Part shown: positions 18,555 through 26,561 of the stretch, one piece after another | Position numbering within the stretch: position 1 is the stretch's first letter | Layout: each line of letters starts with the position of its first letter | Assembly (NCBI GenBank): GCA_947446635.1 | Contig: CANFHF010000010.1 | Span: 1-64,000, forward strand | DNA: 64,000 nt | From: Flavobacteriaceae bacterium | GTDB taxonomy: Bacteria > Bacteroidota > Bacteroidia > Flavobacteriales > Flavobacteriaceae | Direction of reading: 5' to 3' | Position numbers and translations under genes: made by a program | Notes under the pieces: generated by a model | Database searches by the model: none | Seen by the model: the letters and a program-made list of their open reading frames with translations, nothing else | Told to the model about the DNA's origin: nothing

Positions 18555-18616
18555 TTATTTGATTTATTTACAAAACATAAAAACAATACTAAAAAAAGGT
18601 AGTGTTTTTATTTGAT
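18504..18616 (-). repeat. Tandem ~55-bp duplication of the acetylesterase 5' end
   Basis: Bases 18504-18563 contain the acetylesterase start codon and signal-peptide codons. Bases 18563-18616 are a close copy lying in the GH3-acetylesterase spacer. Both read ATCAAATAAA(TGAA)AACACTACCTTTTTTTAGxATTGxTTTTATGTTTTxTAAATAAA on the minus strand. The upstream copy has lost the start ATG through a 4-base deletion and carries further substitutions, so it is non-coding. Confidence 0.9.
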
Positions 18617-20836
18617 TAATTCAAAACTATCTTTCAAGCGAATATCTGCCGATGACGACCCAATCATTAGGTCAAAATCTCCAGGTTCTGAATTATATTC
18701 TAACTTATCATTATAAAAAGACAATTTTTGATTGTCAATTATAAATTTGATTTTTTTTGTTTCCCCAACTGCCAACTTGATTTTTTGGAAATCTTTCAAT
18801 TCAATAATTGGCCGTACAACAGAACCTACTTTATCCCTCAAATACAATTGTACTACTTCTTCTCCAGCTACTTTTCCCGAATTAGTAATAGTTACAGTTA
18901 CCTCAATGGTTTCGGTTGCTTTCATTTTATTTTTGGATAGTTCTAAATTCGAATACTCGAAAGTGGTGTAACTTAATCCATACCCAAAAGGAAATTTCGG
19001 AGTATTTGGCAAATCAATATAGGCTGATTTGTAGTTTTTATTTTCATTAATAGACGGTCTTCCTGTATTGAAATAATTGTAATAGATTGGAATTTGTCCT
19101 TCTTCTCTTGGAAAAGACATGGGTAATTTTCCAGAGGGATTGTAATCGCCAAATAAAACGTCGGCGATAGCATTTCCGGCTTCTGATCCCAACCACCATG
19201 TATAAAGAATAGTTGGCATATTATCGGCAGTCCAATTAAAAATTAAGGGGCGACCCCCATTTATCAAAACCACAACTGGCTTTCCAGTGGCTTGAATGGC
19301 TTTAACCAAATCTTCTTGAACGCCTGGCAAATGAATATTGCTTTTGCTTTTAGCTTCGCCACTCATATTCCAACTTTCACCAATACTTATAATCACCACA
19401 TCGGATTGATTGGCTATCGCAACTGCTTCTTGAAAACCCGTTTTATCTTCGCCTTGAATTCCGCAACCTTTGGCGTAAAGTATTTTAGTATTCTGGCTTA
19501 TTTTATTTGATATTCCTTCCCATTGCGACACAATATAAGTACTGTCAATCTCTTTCAAATCAATTGCCCAATAACCGTGATTGGCTCTTTTTAATTTTAC
19601 CATTGGCCCAATAAAAGCTATTGTTTTTGTTTCTTTAGAAAGCGGTAAAATGTGCTCTTCATTTTTTAACAAAACAATACTTTTTGTTGCTATTTCACGG
19701 GCAATTCGGGTGTGTTCGGGATTGTTTAATGCTGTTTTTTCTCTTTCTGGATTGCAATATCGAAATGGATCATCAAATAATCCCAACTCAAATTTTTTGT
19801 GAAGGATTCTTTTTACGGCATCATCAACAAGTGTAATTGAAATCTTTTTTTCTTTGACTAACTTCACTAAATTATTTCTATAAGCGTTACTTTCCATATC
19901 CATATCGCTGCCAGCGGTTATTGCAGCTATCGCTGCTTCTCTACTGTCTTTTACAAATCCATGACTAATCATTTCACCAATGGAACCCCAATCTGAAACC
20001 ACGAAACCTTTAAAGTTCCATTTTCCTTTTAGAATATCTCTTTGCAAATAGCGATTCCCAGTTGCGGGAATTCCATTTAAATCATTGAATGAATTCATCA
20101 ATGTAGCCGCCCCAGCTTCAACGGCTGCTTTGAAGGGCGGTAAATAGGTTTCCCAAAGCATTCTTTCGCTCATGTCAACTGAATTATAGTCTCGTCCGCC
20201 AATGGCAGCACCATAAGCAGCAAAATGTTTAGCACACGCCATAACCGAATTCAAATCACCCAATTTTTCTCCTTGAAAGCCTTTTACCCGAGCATAAGCA
20301 ATTTTAGAACCCAAATAGGTATCTTCTCCCGCTCCTTCCATTACTCTTCCCCAACGAGGGTCCCGAGAGATATCAACCATTGGGGCAAATACCCAATGAA
20401 TTCCTGATGCTGATGCTTCTGTAGCAGCAATTCTTGCCGAAAGTTCTATTGCAGGTAAATCCCAACTTGCAGCTTCTGCCAATGGAATTGGGAAAGTAGT
20501 TTTATAACCATGAATGACATCTTGCCCAAATAACAAAGGAATTTTTAATCGGGAATGCATGGCCAATTCTTGGTATTGCCGAGTATATTTTGTTCCCAAA
20601 ACATTCAACATCGAACCTAATATTCCTTGCTTAATTTCAGATTGTTTGTTTGTGTTTATAGTAATTGGCCCCGTTGCTCCATTATCACCAGAATATTGAT
20701 TGAGTTGTCCTATTTTTTCCTCAATAGTCATTTTATTGAGCAGAGCATCAACTTTTTTATCAATTGTTTTTTGTTGTGAAAAACAGATTAAAGAAGAAAA
20801 AAGTATTAGATAAGTTATGCTTATTTTAGTATTCAT
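18608..20836 (-). CDS. bglX: GH3 beta-glucosidase, BglX type
   Basis: 742 aa, exported (signal ending LICFSQ). Exo-acting beta-glucosidase typical of periplasmic PUL enzymes. Order: GH3 N-terminal TIM barrel with FGQDVIHGYKTTFPIPLAEAASWD, the KHFAAYGAAIGGRDYN block and nucleophile Asp282 in GFVVSDWGSIGEM; a C-terminal alpha/beta sandwich with KSIVLLKNEEHILPL; a fibronectin-III-like domain (VTVTITNSGKVAGEEVVQLYL). Full length for the family. It sits between the two GH30 genes and the acetylesterase, all on one strand. Confidence 0.93.
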   Translation of the reverse strand: MNTKISITYLILFSSLICFSQQKTIDKKVDALLNKMTIEEKIGQLNQYSGDNGATGPITINTNKQSEIKQGILGSMLNVLGTKYTRQYQELAMHSRLKIPLLFGQDVIHGYKTTFPIPLAEAASWDLPAIELSARIAATEASASGIHWVFAPMVDISRDPRWGRVMEGAGEDTYLGSKIAYARVKGFQGEKLGDLNSVMACAKHFAAYGAAIGGRDYNSVDMSERMLWETYLPPFKAAVEAGAATLMNSFNDLNGIPATGNRYLQRDILKGKWNFKGFVVSDWGSIGEMISHGFVKDSREAAIAAITAGSDMDMESNAYRNNLVKLVKEKKISITLVDDAVKRILHKKFELGLFDDPFRYCNPEREKTALNNPEHTRIAREIATKSIVLLKNEEHILPLSKETKTIAFIGPMVKLKRANHGYWAIDLKEIDSTYIVSQWEGISNKISQNTKILYAKGCGIQGEDKTGFQEAVAIANQSDVVIISIGESWNMSGEAKSKSNIHLPGVQEDLVKAIQATGKPVVVLINGGRPLIFNWTADNMPTILYTWWLGSEAGNAIADVLFGDYNPSGKLPMSFPREEGQIPIYYNYFNTGRPSINENKNYKSAYIDLPNTPKFPFGYGLSYTTFEYSNLELSKNKMKATETIEVTVTITNSGKVAGEEVVQLYLRDKVGSVVRPIIELKDFQKIKLAVGETKKIKFIIDNQKLSFYNDKLEYNSEPGDFDLMIGSSSADIRLKDSFELIK

Positions 20837-20859
20837 TTGGGGGTAATTAGGATATGTAT

Positions 20860-22317
20860 TTAAAAAACTAAAGTTTGAATAGCATGTGGCAAAATAGTAA
20901 CCTGCGTAGCTTCAGTACCAATACATAAATAATAATTTAATTTTTTATCGCTTTGATTCATAACAATTGTAATTACTTTTCCGTCTTTGTTTATAAAAGA
21001 AGTAGTTAGTAATTGACTTCGACTAGCAATAGAACTAATTCGTTTTGCTTCTTTCGAAATAAATTTTGAAAAATGGCCAATAAAATAATACGACGGTGTG
21101 TAAATCAATTCCCCCGTTTTTGTATCTGCATGAATTGGTGAAAAACAAAAATTACCTACGTGATTTGGACCTCCATTTTCATCTAGCAATATGTTCCAAT
21201 CGGTCCAACCCACGGTGCCATTGTTGAAATCGTTTATCATCGAACGACCATATCGCTCTCCGTTTTTCCATAGTTGGTATTTATTTGCATCAAATTTTTC
21301 AACACAGCCTTCGGTAAAAAGGAGGTTCTTGTTGGGGTACATTTCGTGTGTTTTTCCAACATTTCCATACATCATATCGCCTCCGCTCCAGTTTTCATAC
21401 CAATGGTAGCCAATTCCCCATACATATTTATTGGCTTTAGCATCATCAAGAATTGTAGTTACTCGTTGCGAAATTAAATCTCTATTATGATCCCAGATGG
21501 TTATTTTTTTGTTGCCAAAGCCTGATTTTTTCAAAGTTGGACCAAGGTAATTTTTAAGAAAATCCCTTTCTTCTTCAGCCGAATAAATACACGATTCCCA
21601 TCGTTGTGTTGCCATTGGCTCGTTTTGAATGGTTAATCCCCAAATAGGAATACCTTCTTTTTGGTAAGCGTTTATAAACTTAACGTAATAATTTGCCCAT
21701 GATTGATAATATTCGGGCAACAGTTTGCCTCCGTTGAGTACAGAAGCATTGTCTTTCATAAAGGCAGGTGGAGACCATGGGCTTGCATATAGAGTTGCTT
21801 CTTCGCCTATTAGTTCCATTGCTTTTTTAATTAATGGTATTCTGAATTTTTTATCGTGATCAATTGAAAATGTTTTCAAATCTTTATCGCCTTCGGTAAC
21901 ATAAGTGTACCTATCGGAACTAAAATCGCAACTATGAATAGTAGTTCGTATCAGCGAATACCCAATCCCTTTCTCTTTAGAATAATAGGCATCAAGTAAT
22001 TCTTGTTGTTTGTTTTGAGGTAATTTTGCAAATACTTCGGCCGAAGCATCGGTTATTGCACCGCCAATTCCTAAAAAGGTTTGATATGTTTTATTAGGAT
22101 TTACAAAGACACAAAGTTGTGTTTCTAAAGGCTGATTGAGTTCTTTAAAAGTGAGATTGTCTGTTTTTGTTAATCTTAAGTTTGTACTATCAGCAGAAGT
22201 ATAAACAATTACGGTTCTGTTTTGTATAGAAAAGGATGTTCCTCCCGATTTTTTTTTCCCTTGAGAAAAAGAAACTAATGAAAGAATCAATAATAGGGAT
22301 AGTGTTATATTTTTCAT
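20860..22317 (-). CDS. Exported GH30 glycosidase
   Basis: 485-aa clan GH-A enzyme with a signal peptide ending near VSFSQG. Acid/base Glu233 in WGLTIQNEPMATQRWESC and nucleophile Glu336 in NLLFTEGCVEKF are the two catalytic glutamates; a C-terminal beta-domain follows (SRSQLLTTSFINKDGKVITIVMN). The overall pattern, with FLGIGGAITDASAEVF and LYASPWSPPAFMKD, resembles the glucosylceramidase/beta-glucosidase branch rather than the xylanase branch of GH30. A role against beta-glucan is an inference from family and from the neighbouring GH3. The second GH30 gene ends 9 bases upstream. Confidence 0.9.
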   Translation of the reverse strand: MKNITLSLLLILSLVSFSQGKKKSGGTSFSIQNRTVIVYTSADSTNLRLTKTDNLTFKELNQPLETQLCVFVNPNKTYQTFLGIGGAITDASAEVFAKLPQNKQQELLDAYYSKEKGIGYSLIRTTIHSCDFSSDRYTYVTEGDKDLKTFSIDHDKKFRIPLIKKAMELIGEEATLYASPWSPPAFMKDNASVLNGGKLLPEYYQSWANYYVKFINAYQKEGIPIWGLTIQNEPMATQRWESCIYSAEEERDFLKNYLGPTLKKSGFGNKKITIWDHNRDLISQRVTTILDDAKANKYVWGIGYHWYENWSGGDMMYGNVGKTHEMYPNKNLLFTEGCVEKFDANKYQLWKNGERYGRSMINDFNNGTVGWTDWNILLDENGGPNHVGNFCFSPIHADTKTGELIYTPSYYFIGHFSKFISKEAKRISSIASRSQLLTTSFINKDGKVITIVMNQSDKKLNYYLCIGTEATQVTILPHAIQTLVF

Positions 22318-22326
22318 TTTTATATT

Positions 22327-24063
22327 TTACCAAATGTAAGTTCCAACAGCACCCGAATTTAGTGTTGTTGTTATCCATTTTCCGTTGTGTTTTATGTTAA
22401 AATTTTCCGTTGTATAGCCATCATTTTCAATAATCAGTACTTTTTTGCCAGAAGGTGTTTTAAAAGCTACATTACTTAAATTACCACTCGTATTTGATGC
22501 AATTCTAATAGAACCATCTGGAACAAATTTCGATGCATGAGCAATAATATAATAGCTCACATTTCGAGCAACACTACCATTGGAAATAGTTAATGCACCT
22601 TTGCATTGAGTACATCCACCAGAAGTATGAGGTTCAAAAGAGGCATTGTTTGCTAAATTCCATTCTAATGCGTTTTTGCTCCAATTTCTCATGGAACCAA
22701 TAACAACATTTTTTGTATGCCATTTCAAATCTCCTCCAAAATCACCAGTTGAAGAAGTCCATTGTTCTGTAAAATAAACATTTTTATTTGGGAAAGCAGT
22801 ATGAACAGTTGTTAAAGCACTAATATCCCCACCGTATAAATGAAATGCCGAACCATCAACATAAGGATAGGCTGCAGCGTCACTTAATATGCTAATTGGA
22901 TAACTTGGGACGTCGCAATTGTGATCGTAACTTACGATTTTAGTAGTAATATTTTCATTTTGGAATGCTAATCCTAGTTTTTTTATAAAACTCAATTCTT
23001 GTGCAGCCGACATTGTCATACTTGGATTGTTATTTGGATTCAGAGGTTCGTTTTGAGGGCAAATGGCATCTATTGTAATTCCATTTGCTTGCATACCTTG
23101 AATGTATTTTACAAAGTAAGTGGCATACGAATTATAATAATTGACTGACAACGTGCTGCCAACAGAAGTGTAATTACTTTTCATCCAGGAAGGTGCTGAC
23201 CATGGCACAGCCATTAATTTTATATTTGGATTGATGAGAATAATTTCTTTAAGCAATGGAATTAAATTTGTCATATCTGGCGCAAGGCTAAACAGTAATT
23301 GACTTGTATCTGATTGTCCACTAGGTAAGTCATTATAGCTAAAAACAGTAGCATTCAAATCGGATGCGCCAATGCTAATCCTTAAGTAACTTATTCCAAT
23401 AGAATGGGTTGAATTGCCAAAAAGTTCCTGTAATAATTCTTGTTTTTTTGCTGGATTTAATGAGTTAATTAACTCGGCGCTTCCGCCTGTTAATGTATAA
23501 CCAAATCCATCAATTGTTTGAAAAGTTTGATTTTCATCAACGTTAATTGTTTGATAACTATTGACTGAAGTTCCAAATGCTTGAATTGTGTTTTGTTTTT
23601 GAAGTAATACCGATTGGTCTCCTTTTGTTAGCCAAATATCAACTTCACTAGCAAGAATTCCATTATCGAGGATTGTTCCAACACCAATTATCGGAGAGGT
23701 ATTACAGGTATTGTTTGATGTTACTGTACCTGTTATCGTAAATGTTTCTGTCGATTCTGTAATAGAGTCATTATTGGTTGGAATATTTACCGTTATTGAT
23801 GTTTGCCCTGCCAGAATTGTTTTTGTTATAACAGTGGTGGTAAAATCATCAGTTGTTGCGGTGTTAGGTGTCGTTATAAGGTTAATAGTAGTAGCAGTAG
23901 TACTGGTGTCAGTTAATGTTATTGTAAAAATCACATCGGCTCCTTCTGTAACAGGAGTACTTGTAATACTTATTATTGGCTTTAAAACAGGAGCTGCTTC
24001 TGCATTTGCTGAAGAGCATTTGGATAGAAAAGCAGTAAACGTTAAAAAAAGTAAAAGTTTCAT
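22327..24063 (-). CDS. GH30 glycosidase with N-terminal Calx-beta-like domain
   Basis: 578 aa, probably a lipoprotein (short hydrophobic run to FLSKC, Cys16; the -1 Lys is unusual). Residues 28-130 form a Calx-beta-like module (PVTEGADVIFTITLTDTST, then ATTDDFTTTVI and GQTSITVNIPTNNDSITESTETF). The GH30 barrel follows from about 165: IDGFGYTLTGGSAELI, LMAVPWSAPSWMKSN, acid/base Glu339 in ICPQNEPLNPNN and nucleophile Glu433 in VYFTEQWTSS. Endo-beta-1,6-glucanase is the likeliest activity for such PUL-borne GH30 lipoproteins, but is not proven here. Confidence 0.88.
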   Translation of the reverse strand: MKLLLFLTFTAFLSKCSSANAEAAPVLKPIISITSTPVTEGADVIFTITLTDTSTTATTINLITTPNTATTDDFTTTVITKTILAGQTSITVNIPTNNDSITESTETFTITGTVTSNNTCNTSPIIGVGTILDNGILASEVDIWLTKGDQSVLLQKQNTIQAFGTSVNSYQTINVDENQTFQTIDGFGYTLTGGSAELINSLNPAKKQELLQELFGNSTHSIGISYLRISIGASDLNATVFSYNDLPSGQSDTSQLLFSLAPDMTNLIPLLKEIILINPNIKLMAVPWSAPSWMKSNYTSVGSTLSVNYYNSYATYFVKYIQGMQANGITIDAICPQNEPLNPNNNPSMTMSAAQELSFIKKLGLAFQNENITTKIVSYDHNCDVPSYPISILSDAAAYPYVDGSAFHLYGGDISALTTVHTAFPNKNVYFTEQWTSSTGDFGGDLKWHTKNVVIGSMRNWSKNALEWNLANNASFEPHTSGGCTQCKGALTISNGSVARNVSYYIIAHASKFVPDGSIRIASNTSGNLSNVAFKTPSGKKVLIIENDGYTTENFNIKHNGKWITTTLNSGAVGTYIW

Positions 24064-24074
24064 AATTTTATTTA

Positions 24075-24935
24075 TTAGTAACCATAATTGTTATTTAAAT
24101 CTATTTCAACAAAAACCGGAAGATGGTCTGATGGATATTTTAAATCTTTTGAATCACTTAAGACCGCATATTTTATAACTTTATAATTTGTTTTTTTTGA
24201 TATAAAAATATAATCAATCAACTTAGTAACAGCTTCATCATGTTTGAAATTATTAAATGTTCCTGAAGGTCCAAATGGTTTTTCTTCTGAAATAGCACGG
24301 CTATCATCCATTACTTTTTTCAACGCAATAATCCTTGCGGTAGTAGGCTCTGAATTAAAATCACCCATAAATAGTACAGGGTATTTTTTGGAATTTAATG
24401 ATTCTATTTTTGAAAGAATAAGTTCAATTCCCTTGGTTCTAGCTTCTTCGCCTATATGGTCTAAATGGGTATTGAATACCCAAAAAGCATCTTTTGTTTT
24501 TTTATCTACAAATAAAGCATAGGTGCAAACTCTATTATAAGCAGCGTCCCAACCTTTTGAAATTTCGTTAGGAGTTTCAGAAAGCCAAAAAGTATTGGAT
24601 TCCTTTATTCTAAACCTTTCTCTTTTGTAAAATATAGAAGAGGATTCTCCTTTTCCAACCCCTTCTCTTCCAATTCCAACATTGTCATATTGAGTAAGAA
24701 GAGAGCTAATGTCAATTACTTGGTTTGGTTTTGCTTCTTGAATTCCAAAGATGTCTGGTTCGTAAAACTGGATTTGAGAAGCAAAAAAATCTTTACGATG
24801 TGTCCAATCATTTTCACCATCAACGGCTACATCAAGGCGAATGTTATAGGTCATCAATTTAATGGTTTGACAATTTACCGTCACGCCATTGTTAAGAACG
24901 ACTAGAAACACTATTAATTTATGGAAACACCTCAT
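24075..24935 (-). CDS. Exported endonuclease/exonuclease/phosphatase-family protein
   Basis: 286 aa with an N-terminal export signal. The EEP (DNase I-like) fold is shown by KLMTYNIRLD, the metal Glu in DIFGIQEAKPNQ, FNTHLDHIGEEAR, FMGDFNSEP and YPSDHLPVFVEIDL. Members of this group occur often in Bacteroidota PULs, where their substrate is unknown; phosphodiesterase or phosphatase action on a decorated glycan is a guess. It ends 11 bases before the Calx-beta GH30 start and begins 113 bases after the susD stop. Confidence 0.85.
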   Translation of the reverse strand: MRCFHKLIVFLVVLNNGVTVNCQTIKLMTYNIRLDVAVDGENDWTHRKDFFASQIQFYEPDIFGIQEAKPNQVIDISSLLTQYDNVGIGREGVGKGESSSIFYKRERFRIKESNTFWLSETPNEISKGWDAAYNRVCTYALFVDKKTKDAFWVFNTHLDHIGEEARTKGIELILSKIESLNSKKYPVLFMGDFNSEPTTARIIALKKVMDDSRAISEEKPFGPSGTFNNFKHDEAVTKLIDYIFISKKTNYKVIKYAVLSDSKDLKYPSDHLPVFVEIDLNNNYGY

Positions 24936-25048
24936 CTTTTTCTAAATTTTCCATTGATATTTCTGTTTTTTAAAAATGCAAATCAAAATTAACAGTCGAA
25001 AAAAAGTAACGTACTTTAAAAGCACAACTTTTTCATTACATGCAGATT

Positions 25049-26545
25049 TTAATAACCAGGATTTTGTGTTAAATTCGGATTATTCTCCAAAACAGCTTGC
25101 GGCACAGGCAATAATAAATGATTGACATCTAAATTATTAGCATATGGCATCGGTATTTGCACACTTATATCTGGTGTAGGATTATACGTTTGCTGAGACA
25201 AAATTTCAATTGATTTTCCTTCTCTTTTCAAATCAAACCATCTATGCCCTTCAAATGCTAATTCCACAAATCGTTCTTTAAGAATTTTATTAATTGCATC
25301 GTCTTCGGATACTGCAGGCTCCACATTTGCTAATGAAACTCTAGTTCTTATTTGGTTTACCAATGTCATTGCACCAGTAAGATCTCCGGTATGTGCTAGA
25401 GCCTCTGCTTTTAATAGTATAATGTCGGCTAGACGAAAAATATAGAAATTTTGAGATCCATCTGTAGCACGCATTCTCCAAGGATTTGGGAATTTAGTAT
25501 AAGATGTCCAATACGGATCTGCGAATGTTGTAGGGAAAAGTTTAATTGTTGAAAGTTTCCTTTTGGCATCTAATGCGAGGTTTAATGTATGTGATGGGGT
25601 ATTGAATTTTTTCCAATTGCTTCCAAGAAATACATTAGTACACCAACCGTTTATTCCCCCTACATCTAGGGGATTACCATTTACCTCCCAAATAGATTCT
25701 GCATTTCCATCATGAAGATTGTTAAACAGGTCATCAAAATCAGGCATTAGACTATATTTACCACTATTAATTACCGCATTCGAATATTGAATACATTTTG
25801 CCCAATCAGGATTTGGCATGGTAGCATATACTTTTGCTAATAAAGCATTGGCAGCACCTTTACTGGCTCTGAATTTACTCGCTGCAGCTGTAGTCGATCT
25901 AGGTGCTTTAGCTAAAGCCACTTCACAATCTGCAATTATAGCATCATATACTTCTGAAACAGGTTTTCTTACGGGATATAATGAAGGATAAAGTTGGTCG
26001 AAATTGTCGTTATTTATTGAGGTTACTGTTTCGTTTACCAATGGGAAATCTCCCCATGTTTGCACCGCTTGAAAACGAGTCATGGCTCTGATTAAAGAGG
26101 CTTCCCCAATCATTTCATCTTTTCTTTCTTGAGATAGTCCCTCTGCCTTATCCGCATAATTGATCACTAGATTACACCTTTTTACAAAATCATTCAGCCA
26201 ATTCCAATCTCTAGCAACAACATAATCGGTAGCAATGGTTCGGTATTCGTCTATTTGAAAAAAGTCATCGCCATCAGCACCGGAATACGCTACATCAGAT
26301 CCGGCATCGCCAAGAAAAAAATAGTCAAACTGCCAATATTCAATCCCAAAAGAATTATTACAGGATTTCATGGCTAATTCCGCTTCGACGGCGTTGCTGA
26401 TTAATTGTTCGGTTTGAGGCGGGCTGATTTCGTCCGTAATGGGCTCCGTGTTTAATAGATTATCCGTGATATCACTACAAGAAGTAAGAAGCAAAATGCT
26501 TACGCTAAAAAACACTATTTTTTTATATATATTTGATTTTTTCAT
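25049..26545 (-). CDS. SusD/RagB-family outer-membrane glycan-binding lipoprotein
   Basis: 498 aa. Lipoprotein signal ends LLLTSC (Cys23). The SusD landmarks are NAVEAELAMKSCNN, ARDWNWLNDFVKRCNLVINYADKAEG, GEASLIRAMTRFQAVQTWGDFPLV, SKGAANALLAKVYATM and the C-terminal FIFRLADIILLKAEALAHTGD with FVELAFEGHRWFDLKREGK. It caps the SusC barrel from outside and hands oligosaccharides to it. It starts 16 bases after the susC stop. Confidence 0.96.
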   Translation of the reverse strand: MKKSNIYKKIVFFSVSILLLTSCSDITDNLLNTEPITDEISPPQTEQLISNAVEAELAMKSCNNSFGIEYWQFDYFFLGDAGSDVAYSGADGDDFFQIDEYRTIATDYVVARDWNWLNDFVKRCNLVINYADKAEGLSQERKDEMIGEASLIRAMTRFQAVQTWGDFPLVNETVTSINNDNFDQLYPSLYPVRKPVSEVYDAIIADCEVALAKAPRSTTAAASKFRASKGAANALLAKVYATMPNPDWAKCIQYSNAVINSGKYSLMPDFDDLFNNLHDGNAESIWEVNGNPLDVGGINGWCTNVFLGSNWKKFNTPSHTLNLALDAKRKLSTIKLFPTTFADPYWTSYTKFPNPWRMRATDGSQNFYIFRLADIILLKAEALAHTGDLTGAMTLVNQIRTRVSLANVEPAVSEDDAINKILKERFVELAFEGHRWFDLKREGKSIEILSQQTYNPTPDISVQIPMPYANNLDVNHLLLPVPQAVLENNPNLTQNPGY

Positions 26546-26561
26546 AGTTTATAGTTTTAAA

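Noticed and set aside
23711-24178. 155-aa plus-strand ORF opposite the Calx-beta GH30 gene
   Set aside because: It is the complement of the Thr/Val-rich repeat-like Calx-beta coding region; the minus-strand gene has clear domains and catalytic residues.
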